A program made the translations under genes and the position numbers. The notes beneath the pieces were generated by a model that did no database searches, was not told the DNA's origin, and worked only from the letters and a program-made list of their open reading frames with translations. From Ahrensia sp. (lineage in GTDB: Bacteria > Pseudomonadota > Alphaproteobacteria > Rhizobiales > Rhizobiaceae), in contig PAKZ01000005.1 in the NCBI GenBank assembly GCA_002706335.1, positions 1-64,000 of the forward strand: DNA of 64,000 nucleotides. Direction: 5' to 3'. Shown here one piece after another: positions 41,957 through 50,104 of this stretch. How positions within the stretch are numbered: position 1 is the stretch's first letter; every line of letters starts with the position of its first letter.

Positions 41957-42993
41957 TGGCCAGCCCGCATCACAGGGTCCGCGAGGACTGGCTGGCCCTG
42001 ATGCAAGAGGATGTTCTTGCGCCAGAGCAACCCGTTTTCGACTGCCACCATCACCTATGGGACCGCCCCGAGGGCCGGTATAAGTCCGAGGACCTGATGG
42101 CGGATATCGGCGCGGGTCATGACGTGCGCGCCAGTCTTTATGTTCAGTGCCGAACGGGGTATCGCGTAGATGGCCCCAAGGCCCTGCGCCCGGTTGGCGA
42201 GGTCGAAACCGTGCTGGACTGGATGCGCGAACATGACCGTTTCCCGGCGGGCATCGTCGCCATGGCGGACCTGCAACTGGGTGACGGCGTACGTCCGGTG
42301 CTGGAAGCCCTTGCCGAGGCGGGGCAAGGCCGGGTGAAGGGCATCCGCAACGCCACCGCATGGCACCCAGATAGGACTGTACGTTCAAATCCCAACCCGC
42401 CGCCCGATGGTTTGCTACGGACGGTCGCCTTTCGCGATGGTGCGCGGGCGGTCGCTGAACATGGATTCAGCCTCGATGTCTGGGCCTACCAGACCCAGTT
42501 GGACGAGGTCCGCGCTCTGGCCACGGCCGCGCCAGACGTGACCATCATCGTCGACCATTGCGGCGGACCGCTGGGTGTTGGCCCGCATGACCGCCTTGAC
42601 CCGGAGAATTTCCGCGCCTGGCGGGATGCTTTGGCCACCGTCGCAGCCATGCCCAACACGCGGATCAAGATCGGTGGCTTCGGCCTTGGCGTCTTTGGCT
42701 GGCGCTATGCTGACCAAGCCCTGCCGCCACACTCTGAAGCGCTCGCCGAAGACTGGCGCCCTTGGGTCGAGACCTGTCTCGACCTGTTCGGTCCGGGCCG
42801 CGCCATGTTCGAAAGCAACTTCCCCGTGGACAAGGGACAGGTCGGCTACCGGACGCTGTGGAACGCCTTCAAGCGCCTCGCGGCGGCGCTCGCACCAGAC
42901 GAACGGGATGCCGTTTTCTGGCGCAGCGCCGCGAGCACTTACGGCATCAACGAACAGATTTTCGCACATGACCAAAGGAGGATATTGTCATGA
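41956..42993 (+). CDS. Amidohydrolase (COG3618 / LigI-like) (1)
   Basis: 345 residues. The TIM-barrel metal-dependent hydrolase fold starts with VFDCHHHLWD (D29-H33, the HxH metal pair). VKGIRNATAWHPD, IIVDHCGGPLG and FESNFPVDKG (late Asp) follow. COG3618 includes 2-pyrone-4,6-dicarboxylate lactonase and L-fuconolactonase-like enzymes, so it probably opens a lactone of a dicarboxylate or sugar acid. The start overlaps the tctA stop by one base; a much longer frame starting inside tctA is a shadow. Its stop overlaps the next gene's ATG by 4 bases. Confidence 0.9.
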   Translation: MASPHHRVREDWLALMQEDVLAPEQPVFDCHHHLWDRPEGRYKSEDLMADIGAGHDVRASLYVQCRTGYRVDGPKALRPVGEVETVLDWMREHDRFPAGIVAMADLQLGDGVRPVLEALAEAGQGRVKGIRNATAWHPDRTVRSNPNPPPDGLLRTVAFRDGARAVAEHGFSLDVWAYQTQLDEVRALATAAPDVTIIVDHCGGPLGVGPHDRLDPENFRAWRDALATVAAMPNTRIKIGGFGLGVFGWRYADQALPPHSEALAEDWRPWVETCLDLFGPGRAMFESNFPVDKGQVGYRTLWNAFKRLAAALAPDERDAVFWRSAASTYGINEQIFAHDQRRILS

Positions 42994-43931
42994 AGAAAAC
43001 CCTTGCCGCTGTTGCGGTTTTCCTGTCGGCCACCGCTGCGCAGGCCGAATACCCCGAAAAGCCTATCGAGGTTATCGTCGGTTATTCCGCAGGCGGCGGC
43101 ACCGACGTCATGGCGCGCACCGTTGCGCAATTTCTTGAAAAGGAACTTGGAGATGGCGCGTCGGTCGTGGTCAAAAACATGCCCGGCGCTGGCGGGCAGA
43201 TCGGCTTTACGGAGGTGGCGAAAGCTGCGCCCGACGGCTATACGCTCGGCACGTTCAATCTGCCGGCGGCATTGGCGTTGACCAAGGATCGCGACGCCGA
43301 CTACAAGGTGAACAGCTTCACCTACCTTGCAAATTTTGTCGAGGATCCGAATACCGTCGTCGTAGCGGCTTCCTCAGAATTTCAGTCGCTGGGTGAACTG
43401 CTCGATGCGGCCAAGGCCGAGCCGGGCGCTATCACGGTCGGCTTGTCCAGCTTGGGCGGAAACGACCATTTCAGCGCCAATATGATCGCCGCCGCAAGCG
43501 GCGCGGAATTCACGCTTGTTCCGTTCAAGGGTGCGTCCATGGCACGCACGGCGATTATGGGCGGCCACGTCGCGGCCGGCACGATGGCCCTGAGCCAGAC
43601 CACAAGCTTCGGGGACGACCTGCGGGTGCTGGCGGTGCTAGCCGACGAGCGCTCGCCTTTCAGCCCTGATGTGCCGACCGCCAAGGAGCTGGGATTGGAT
43701 GTCGAGATGTCGTCACTGCGCGGCATTGTTGGGCCCGCGGGCATGGACCAAGCCGTTGCTGAACGGTTGCGCGCCGCGCTTTCCGCCGTGAACGAAAACC
43801 CCGAGTTTCAGAAGATGATGGCTGATCAGGGTAACCCGATGGTCTTCATGGTGGGTGACGACTTTGCCGCTACTTCAGCGGCACAGGATAGCGTTGCCGC
43901 AAAAATCTGGGAAGAAACCCCTTGGAAGTGA
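42990..43931 (+). CDS. tctC: Orphan TctC-type substrate-binding protein (2)
   Basis: 313 residues with signal peptide about 1-20 (TAAQA). YPEKPIEVIVGYSAGGGTDVMAR is identical to the protein at 38973, and TLGTFNLP, GLSSLGGNDHF and PFKGASMARTAIMGGHVAAG correspond segment by segment, so the two are paralogues from a duplication. It has no tctA/tctB of its own directly after it; it is translationally coupled to the amidohydrolase (ATGA). It probably feeds the TctA/B pair just upstream with a second, related substrate. Confidence 0.95.
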   Translation: MKKTLAAVAVFLSATAAQAEYPEKPIEVIVGYSAGGGTDVMARTVAQFLEKELGDGASVVVKNMPGAGGQIGFTEVAKAAPDGYTLGTFNLPAALALTKDRDADYKVNSFTYLANFVEDPNTVVVAASSEFQSLGELLDAAKAEPGAITVGLSSLGGNDHFSANMIAAASGAEFTLVPFKGASMARTAIMGGHVAAGTMALSQTTSFGDDLRVLAVLADERSPFSPDVPTAKELGLDVEMSSLRGIVGPAGMDQAVAERLRAALSAVNENPEFQKMMADQGNPMVFMVGDDFAATSAAQDSVAAKIWEETPWK

Positions 43932-43938
43932 TCAAAGC

Positions 43939-43958
43939 GCCGAGCCTCAGGGCTCGGC
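43939..43958. terminator. Shared terminator stem between convergent genes
   Basis: Stem GCCGAGCC / GGCTCGGC with a 4-nt loop (tcag). The loop holds the stop codon of the leftward FMN dehydrogenase gene, and the rightward tctC gene ends 8 bases before. The stem can end both transcripts. Confidence 0.7.
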
Positions 43959-45113
43959 GGACTTATAAACGGTCGCGCTCTGGACCGGATGCAGGACTTC
44001 GGTGCAGATCTCTGACAGGTCCCGAAGCCCCAGCAGGCCGAGATTGCGGTTAATTTCGGTCTTCAGGATTTCGGCGGCGCGTTCGACCATCGGCTGACCG
44101 CCCAGCGTGGCCGCATACAGAAAGGGCCGCCCGACCAGCACCATGTCCGCACCCAGGGCCATTGCCTTGATCACATCCGTCCCGCGCCGAATTCCTCCGT
44201 CGATCAGCAGCGCCATATCGCCCACCTGCGCTCGGGCTTCAGGCAGAATGCGCAGCGGCGAGATCGCGTGGTCCAGTTGTCGCCCACCATGGTTCGAGAG
44301 GATCACCGCGTCACAGCCAATCGCGCGGGCTTGCGCCACATCGCCAGAACTGATCACGCCCTTCAACACCAGCTTGCCGGGCCAGAGGTCGCGCATCAGC
44401 GCGAGGTGGTCCCAGTTCAGATGGTCCTTTCGCCCGAAATCCCGCGCCGCCTGTTTCGAGATGATCGGCGCGCCGCGTATGGCGTCGGAGTTCTCGAAAT
44501 GCGGCATGCCCTGCATCAGGGTCGGAAAGAAAGTCCCTAGCACCCAGCGCGGCTTGACGGCGAAGTCCCAGATCAGCCGGGGCGTGATCCTGAGCGGGGT
44601 CGAGAACCCGGCGCGCAAGTTGTTTTCGCGGTTGGCCAGCACTGCGGTGTCGGCGGTCAGCACCAGCGTCCCGAAGCCTGCGGTCCGCACACGGGCGATC
44701 AGGGCGCGGATGCGGTCCTCTTCGCCGGGCAGATAGGCCTGAAACCACGCATTGGGATTGGCCCCCACAACGTCTTCCATCGGGGTTAGGGACGATCCGG
44801 ACAGCACATAAATGATGCCGGCATCCGCCGCCACGCGAGCCATGACCACGTCGCCATGGCGGGCCATCAGCGCCGAAAGGCCCATCGGCGCAATTCCGAA
44901 GGGTGCGGCATAATCGGTGCCCATAAGGGTGCAGGCGATGGAGCGCCCTTCCACCCCCCGCAAAACTTTCGGCACCAGCCGCCAAGCGTCCAATGCGTCG
45001 CGGTTGTCCTGCCGCGCGGCGCCGGTTTCTGCCGCGCCCGAAACATAGCCGAACAGGGGACGAGGTAGCCTGCGTCTCGCGGCCGGCTCAAAATCGTCAA
45101 GGGGCAAAAGCAT
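43947..45113 (-). CDS. FMN-dependent alpha-hydroxyacid dehydrogenase
   Basis: 388 residues. N-terminal FEPAARRRLPRPLFGYVSGAAET, then GIAPMGLSALMARHGD, YVLSGSSLTPMEDV, the FMN-binding LKGVISSGDVAQARAIG and the catalytic SNHGGRQLD with H275, DGGIRRGTDVIKAMALGAD, and GRPFLYA. Relatives oxidise L-lactate, glycolate or mandelate at the membrane or in the cytoplasm. It is the first rather than last word on direction: it lies downstream of the amidohydrolase (3-bp gap) in the leftward tctCBA-amidohydrolase operon, so it is the terminal gene. It may oxidise the hydroxy acid released from a lactone by that enzyme. Confidence 0.94.
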   Translation of the reverse strand: MLLPLDDFEPAARRRLPRPLFGYVSGAAETGAARQDNRDALDAWRLVPKVLRGVEGRSIACTLMGTDYAAPFGIAPMGLSALMARHGDVVMARVAADAGIIYVLSGSSLTPMEDVVGANPNAWFQAYLPGEEDRIRALIARVRTAGFGTLVLTADTAVLANRENNLRAGFSTPLRITPRLIWDFAVKPRWVLGTFFPTLMQGMPHFENSDAIRGAPIISKQAARDFGRKDHLNWDHLALMRDLWPGKLVLKGVISSGDVAQARAIGCDAVILSNHGGRQLDHAISPLRILPEARAQVGDMALLIDGGIRRGTDVIKAMALGADMVLVGRPFLYAATLGGQPMVERAAEILKTEINRNLGLLGLRDLSEICTEVLHPVQSATVYKSAEP

Positions 45114-45116
45114 ACG

Positions 45117-45884
45117 TCAGAAACCGTAGAGCCGTTCGGGGTTGTCCCACATGCAGCGTTTGAAGGTGTCCGCGCTCAACGCCTCGCGGCACAAGTCCAG
45201 CATCGGCGGAATCTCCGGCACCGGGTCGGCGCTTAGGACATGCGGCCAGTCGCTACCCCAGATGATTTGGTCAGGGAAGGCTTTCCCGATGCGTTCGATC
45301 AGCGCCGCCAGGTCGGTATAGCGCCCGATATCCGAACTGATCCGGGTGGGCGAGAGCTTCACCCAGATGCGGTCCGTTTCCAGCAGGCGGAGGACTGGAT
45401 CGGGCGCAACGGGGTCGACATGGCCCACATGGTCCAGGATCAGCCGCATACCCGCAGGCAGATTGGGCAGCATCCCGGCGATCCGGTCAAAGCTGCGCGG
45501 CTCGGTATTCATCTCGATATGCCAGCCGACCTCGGCCGCCATGCGGGCCACCTCCGGCAACGTTTCCAGCGCGCTGTCGCCCAGCAGCGCCCGGTCCTGG
45601 ATGCGGGTCGCGCGGATGCCGGCGGCGTGCAGCGCGGGCAGGTCGGCGGCAGCGTCGATCACGGCCACGCCGCGCAGGGATACGGGGCCTTCGACACCCA
45701 GCACATCCACGAGGCGGCTGTTGTCCGTTCCATCGACCGAGGCCTGCACCACCACCGCGCGGCGCACGCCCAGCGGCGCGGCCTCGTCCATGTAGTCGCG
45801 GATGTCGCGGGTGGGCGGCACATAGGCGCCGGTCCGCGGGGCAGCGGTCTTGGAAAAAGAATGCAGGTGGCAATCGGTGATCAT
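45117..45884 (-). CDS. Amidohydrolase (COG3618 / LigI-like) (2)
   Basis: 255 residues. It starts with MITDCHLHSF (H6 and H8 as the HxH metal pair), then RAVVVQASVDGTDN, GVAVIDAAADLPAL, ILDHVGHVDP and IIWGSDWPHV, with the late Asp of the active site. The family includes 2-pyrone-4,6-dicarboxylate hydrolase, so a lactone or pyrone substrate is likely. Its ATG overlaps the stop of the tctA gene by 4 bases (ATGA), so it is co-expressed with the second tricarboxylate transporter. It is clearly distinct from the larger amidohydrolase at 41956. Confidence 0.9.
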   Translation of the reverse strand: MITDCHLHSFSKTAAPRTGAYVPPTRDIRDYMDEAAPLGVRRAVVVQASVDGTDNSRLVDVLGVEGPVSLRGVAVIDAAADLPALHAAGIRATRIQDRALLGDSALETLPEVARMAAEVGWHIEMNTEPRSFDRIAGMLPNLPAGMRLILDHVGHVDPVAPDPVLRLLETDRIWVKLSPTRISSDIGRYTDLAALIERIGKAFPDQIIWGSDWPHVLSADPVPEIPPMLDLCREALSADTFKRCMWDNPERLYGF

Positions 45885-47356
45885 GCGCGCGCCTTTCGCA
45901 AGTCGAGGGTTAGACTGATCGCAAGCGAGAGGAAGATCAGGGCGACCAGCCCGATAGTGATGGGAGATTCGACGAATATGTCATAGCCGCCACCCGAGGT
46001 TAGCAACGCCTGCCGCAGACTTTGCTCAAACGGTGCGCCAAGGATCAACCCGATCAACAGCGGCGGCAATGGGAAGTTGCTGCGCCGGAAAAGGAACCCC
46101 AGTACGCCCGCGCCCAGCATCACCCAGACGTCGAACAGGATGTTGTTCACGGAGAACGCGCCGAAGATGGCGAGGATCGCGATCGCCGGCAAAAGGTGGC
46201 GCGGCTGAATGCGCGTAACATGGATGGCGATACGAAAGAACAGCAGACCCAGGATCACCGTCGGGATGGACGAAAGCAGAAGTGCCTCGAAGATGGCGTA
46301 GACCTCCAGCCCGTGATCACGGAACAGGAACGGTCCTGGTGCCAGCCCGTGCAGCATGAATGCGCCCAAGATCACTGCCGTGACCGCGTCGCCGGGAATG
46401 CCGAGTGCCAGCGTCGGCACCAGCGCGCCGCCGGTAACGGCGTTGTTGGCGGCTTCGGGAGCGGCGACGCCCTCCGGCGCGCCCTTGCCGAATTGGTCCG
46501 CATCGGTGGCGCGGGAGCGGGCGAGGTTGTAGCTCATAAAAGCAGGAACGGTGGACCCGATTCCCGGCAGGATGCCGACGAAGGTTCCAATCGTCGACGA
46601 CAGCAGTAGCGTCACCCGCATCTGCCAAAGTTCGGCGAAGCGCACGACCGAACTCTTTAGCGGCGGCACCTCTGCATCGCCGACCAGTGGTTCACTGTCG
46701 AAGGCCTGCAACAGGACCTCCGACATGGCGAAGAGGCCGATCAGGACGGGGATTAGTTGGAATCCGTTTTCAAAGGCAAAGGAGTCGAAGGTGTAACGCG
46801 GTGTTCCGCTGATAGGGTCGAGCCCAACGACACCCGCGCAGGCGCCGACCAGTACCATGATGAGCGCGTCCAGCTTCGAACCGCCGCCGAACAGCACGAT
46901 GACCAAAAGCGCGAAGAGCATCAGCATGGCCATTTCCGCCGGGCCGAAATCCAGCGCGAAACGCGCCAGCGGCTCCGCCAATGCCATAAGCACAAGGCAG
47001 CTGAAGATGTTGCCGAAGACGCTGGCATAAAGGGCGAGCCGCAGAGCACGACCGCCTTCGCCACGCCGCGCCATGGCAAATCCGTCGATGGCGGTCGCCG
47101 CCGACGAGGGCGTGCCCGGCACGTTCAGCAGCACCGCCGAGATCGAGCCCCCGAAGATTGCGCCCTGATAGACGCCCAAAAGCAGGACGATTGCCGGGAT
47201 CGGCTCCATCGAGAAGGTGACGGGGATCAGCAGCGCGATGGCCATGGTCGGACCAAGGCCGGGGATCGCACCGATGATAATCCCAGATACGATCCCGGCC
47301 AGCGCCGCGACCAGCACCCAGAGATTCAGTAATTCGACAAAGGCATCGATGAGCAC
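45881..47356 (-). CDS. tctA: Tripartite tricarboxylate transporter large membrane subunit (TctA type, second)
   Basis: 491 residues from a GTG at 47356 with AGGAG nine bases upstream. About 12 helices; GAIPGLGPTMAIALLIPVTF, GVYQGAIFGGSISAVLLNVPGTPSSAATAIDGFAMA, LPGIGSTVPAFMSYNLARS and APEAANNAVTGGALVPTLALGIPG are TctA signatures. It lies after tctB, in the same leftward operon, and its stop is overlapped by the amidohydrolase start. The two TctA proteins are clearly different, so the two transporters were probably acquired separately. Confidence 0.96.
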   Translation of the reverse strand: MLIDAFVELLNLWVLVAALAGIVSGIIIGAIPGLGPTMAIALLIPVTFSMEPIPAIVLLLGVYQGAIFGGSISAVLLNVPGTPSSAATAIDGFAMARRGEGGRALRLALYASVFGNIFSCLVLMALAEPLARFALDFGPAEMAMLMLFALLVIVLFGGGSKLDALIMVLVGACAGVVGLDPISGTPRYTFDSFAFENGFQLIPVLIGLFAMSEVLLQAFDSEPLVGDAEVPPLKSSVVRFAELWQMRVTLLLSSTIGTFVGILPGIGSTVPAFMSYNLARSRATDADQFGKGAPEGVAAPEAANNAVTGGALVPTLALGIPGDAVTAVILGAFMLHGLAPGPFLFRDHGLEVYAIFEALLLSSIPTVILGLLFFRIAIHVTRIQPRHLLPAIAILAIFGAFSVNNILFDVWVMLGAGVLGFLFRRSNFPLPPLLIGLILGAPFEQSLRQALLTSGGGYDIFVESPITIGLVALIFLSLAISLTLDLRKARA

Positions 47357-47395
47357 GACGGGCGCTCCTTGGAGACTTGAACCGGTGGGACAGCG

Positions 47396-47860
47396 TCAGG
47401 GCAGCGGGATGCTGAGTCCGTGCCGCCCGCCATAGGCAACGATAGCCGCCACGATCAGCGGTAGGCCCAGCAACAGGGGGCGCCGTTCGCCGAGCACAAT
47501 CGCGACGACGAAGCCGGCGCCGGCGGCCCCGGCGAAGAACCCGAACTGCCGCATCGCCCAGAGCGCCAAAGCGGTGCTCGCCGTCACGGCCAGCACCCGG
47601 CCCAGGCGCGACATGTCGCCAAGTGGGGCGTCTTCGATGCGTAGGCTCAGGATCAAGCGGAGCGCCACAGCCCCTGCCAGCAGCCATAATACAAGGCGGG
47701 GAAAACTGCGCGCATCCGGTCCGGCATCACCGAAGCCGAAGACCTGGATCTGGCTGTTCAGAGCGAAGACCGCCCACAGCGCTGCCGTTAGCAAAAGTCC
47801 AGCGGTGAGCGTTCGAAAGCCGGGGCGGGCGAGCCCGCCCCCACGACCAGCCCTGTTCAA
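47396..47860 (-). CDS. tctB: Tripartite tricarboxylate transporter small membrane subunit (TctB type, second)
   Basis: 154 residues from a TTG at 47860 that overlaps the stop of tctC by 4 bases. Four membrane helices: LTAGLLLTAALWAVFAL, FPRLVLWLLAGAVALRLILSL, LAVTASTALALWAMRQFGFF and LLGLPLIVAAIVAYGGR. TctB sequences are weakly conserved, and the name rests mainly on position and helix pattern. The TTG start lacks an independent RBS, as expected for coupled translation. Confidence 0.88.
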   Translation of the reverse strand: MNRAGRGGGLARPGFRTLTAGLLLTAALWAVFALNSQIQVFGFGDAGPDARSFPRLVLWLLAGAVALRLILSLRIEDAPLGDMSRLGRVLAVTASTALALWAMRQFGFFAGAAGAGFVVAIVLGERRPLLLGLPLIVAAIVAYGGRHGLSIPLP

Positions 47861-48807
47861 TTGCCGAGATCCTTGGCGATTTCGCGATAGGCGTTCAGGT
47901 TTTCCTCAATCGTCTTGGCTAGTTCTTCACCCGACATGATCCGGACCGGCTGGCTGAGTTCTGTCATGAAGGTCTTGAAATCATCAGACGAGGCAACTTC
48001 GGTAAAGGCTGATTCCAGCATGGCGATGATCGTCGGATCCGTACCGGCAGGTGCTAGGATGCCCACAATCGAGGGGAATTCGGCGGCAAGCCCCGCCTCT
48101 TTCAGCGTCGGCGCATCCGGGAAGTCCGGGTCTTTGGTGCCGTCGAGAACGCCCAGCAACCGCAACTGCCCGTCCTTGACGAGGTCGCGATAGGCCGGCA
48201 CCAGCGCCGCGTTCACGTGCCCGCCTAGAACAGCCGCCGTCGCCTTGGCCGCTCCATCAAACGGCACATGCTGCAGCTTAGCACCGGTTTCCTTGGCGAC
48301 TGAGGCAAAGGCCAGATGCGCTCCGCCCATGGCGCCCGCGGTGCCATAGGTCACCGTACTGGACTTGGCGCCTTCGATCAGCGTGTCGAGCGAGTTATAG
48401 GGGGAATCCGCCGGAACGACGACACCGTGGAACGGGCCGGAATAGTTGAGGATCGGGATGAAGTCGCTCAACGTGTCATAACCGACGTCACGCAGTGCCG
48501 GGGTGACGAAGGACGGAGAGGAGGTCGTCGCGATCAGCGTGTAGCCATCCGCATCGGCCGCTGCGACGGTGCGCATCGCGTTGGTGCCGCTGGCACCGGG
48601 CTGGTTTTCCACCACGATCGGCTGGCCGAGGATCTTTTCCGCCATCGTCGCCATCTGGCGGGCCGAAATATCGGTAGTACCACCCGCCCCATACGGCACG
48701 ACTATTTTGATTGGACGGTTCGGATAATCCTGCTGCGCCATAGCTGAAACAGGCATAATTGCCATGCCGACCAAAAGGGCCAGGCTCGAACGGCGTGTGA
48801 ATTTCAT
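47857..48807 (-). CDS. tctC: Tripartite tricarboxylate transporter substrate-binding protein (TctC type, 3)
   Basis: 316 residues from the ATG at 48807 with GGGGAGGAAA upstream; a longer frame to 48867 is not supported. Signal peptide about 1-24 with a twin-Arg (MKFTRRSSLALLVGMAIMPV), followed by QDYPNRPIKIVVPYGAGGTTDISAR, PGASGTNAMRTVAAADADGYTLI and HVPFDGAAKATAAVLGGHVNAA, the Bug/TctC pattern. It is quite different from the two rightward TctC proteins. It is the first gene of the leftward tctCBA-amidohydrolase-FMN dehydrogenase operon. Confidence 0.95.
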   Translation of the reverse strand: MKFTRRSSLALLVGMAIMPVSAMAQQDYPNRPIKIVVPYGAGGTTDISARQMATMAEKILGQPIVVENQPGASGTNAMRTVAAADADGYTLIATTSSPSFVTPALRDVGYDTLSDFIPILNYSGPFHGVVVPADSPYNSLDTLIEGAKSSTVTYGTAGAMGGAHLAFASVAKETGAKLQHVPFDGAAKATAAVLGGHVNAALVPAYRDLVKDGQLRLLGVLDGTKDPDFPDAPTLKEAGLAAEFPSIVGILAPAGTDPTIIAMLESAFTEVASSDDFKTFMTELSQPVRIMSGEELAKTIEENLNAYREIAKDLGN

Positions 48808-49453
48808 GATTTCCTCCCCGTTGTAAGAAAATTGCTGGCCAATGGCCGCCGCAGTAGGCTGAAACACGTCGGCCGTCGCAGCCCCACGGTCCTCCTACCG
48901 GATGCGGGATCATGACATTTATAAATTCTTCACAAAAGCGAGAAATATTAAAACTCTAATGAAGATAAGCTTCATCTGTGTAATTTTCCCACACAGTTCT
49001 TGCGAGGCCATCCTCTCCTCTCCTCTCTGCGCCGCGGCAACCGGTGGAAAACTCGGCGCTGATCCACCGCCTTGTCGTCAGACCGCGTGATCAGCAATGT
49101 CCGGGTGCGCTCTTCGTCAGCGGCGATACTTGTGAGACCGGGAAGCTCACTATCTGCGGGTAGCTGCCAATCATGTCCAGCGGAGCAAACGACCGCTCTG
49201 CCCGTTCAAAGACCATTGTATCGACGTAACGAATGGTAGGTTTTGGGAATTCGAAGATTGACCGCGATCGGCCGAGTAGGGGCGCAAAGCTGCTGCTATA
49301 CCCGGCAAAACGTGTAGGTAGCTTAGGGTCAGAAGCAGACCCTTGACTGTCGAGAAGTTCTATCTGCAATCGATGCCTAAACAGACATGGCCGGCAGCGC
49401 GCGCGATGTCGGCATTGTGTTACAGGCAGGTTGATTTTTCGGCGGAGAGACTG
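48808..49453. other. Intergenic region with promoter for the leftward tct operon
   Basis: 646 bases with no convincing gene. AT-rich 48910-48990 (ttataaattcttcacaaaag, agaaatattaaaactctaat) should hold the tctC promoter; it carries the dyad at 48959-48975. A 92-codon leftward frame at 49091-49369 has no RBS and no recognisable features and is left out. Confidence 0.5.
48959..48975. promoter_or_regulatory. Dyad upstream of the leftward tct operon
   Basis: ATGAAG-ataag-CTTCAT, perfect 6-bp arms, about 150 bases before the tctC start in an AT-rich region. Candidate operator; no regulator gene is adjacent on this side. Confidence 0.4.
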
Positions 49454-49939
49454 TTATCGCCTTCGGCTGCTCTCGATCTCCGAGATCGCTTCACTGACCG
49501 CATCTACCAATGACCTTGGCCAACGGTCGGCTAACCCGCTGTCGATCCACCATTCGCGGCAGCCGGGGTAGGAGAACATACTACGAAAATTGCCTCTTGC
49601 GGCCAGCGTAAGGTCTTCGCGGCGGTGCGCGTTCGAGTGACGAAAAATCAGAAGTCCTTCCTGTGCCTGAAGCCATTCCTCCATCCAATGGCCGAAAAGA
49701 ATCTTTTCGCTGCCACTCAGCCCCTCGTAACTCTCGCGTCCCCTATATAGTACATCGCTTACAGACAAATCGTCGGTTCGCCGCTTGTGTTCGCGGAGCG
49801 CCGCGAGCACTGAATACCAATTCTGCAAGCGGGCTTGTTCACTGTTCTTGCGAAGCTCCCAAGCGAGAAAAAGCAGTGACGCGATCAGTCCAAACGCGGC
49901 GACGAGGTCAGCAATATCGGCGAATTCGGAAAGGGTCAC
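49454..49939 (-). CDS. Small membrane-anchored protein of unknown function
   Basis: 161 residues from a GTG at 49939. One membrane helix at about 10-28 (LVAAFGLIASLLFLAWEL) is followed by a helical cytoplasmic part: ARLQNWYSVLAALREHKRR, LSGSEKILFGHWMEEWLQAQEGL and FRSMFSYPGCREWW. Proteins with this plan (an N-terminal helix and a Trp-rich helical domain) are found scattered in proteobacteria without a known role. I do not recognise a named family. The RBS is weak. It stands alone between the tct and quinate/shikimate blocks and may be an island filler gene. Confidence 0.65.
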   Translation of the reverse strand: MTLSEFADIADLVAAFGLIASLLFLAWELRKNSEQARLQNWYSVLAALREHKRRTDDLSVSDVLYRGRESYEGLSGSEKILFGHWMEEWLQAQEGLLIFRHSNAHRREDLTLAARGNFRSMFSYPGCREWWIDSGLADRWPRSLVDAVSEAISEIESSRRR

Positions 49940-50059
49940 GCTCGCGTCTCTACTTCACCAGATGGCTCCAGTTTGGAGATTACCATTTGGTGGAAAGACT
50001 GTCGCTCTCGGATCAGAGGCGGCCGAAGGGACTTGGAGGGGAGACATGTATCAACGAAC

Positions 50060-50080
50060 AAGGGGGCCAGTGGCCCCCTT
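50060..50080 (-). terminator. Terminator stem after dctP (leftward)
   Basis: AAGGGGGC / GCCCCCTT with a 5-nt loop, 25 bases past the dctP stop, followed leftward by a modest U-rich stretch (TTGTTCGTTG). Confidence 0.75.
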
Positions 50081-50104
50081 GCCGCATTTAACGCGGCCCG
50101 TCCC

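Noticed and set aside
49091-49369. A 92-codon leftward open frame in the long gap
   Set aside because: No RBS and no recognisable pattern; it lies in a gap that carries promoters. Could be a decayed gene, but there is no positive evidence.
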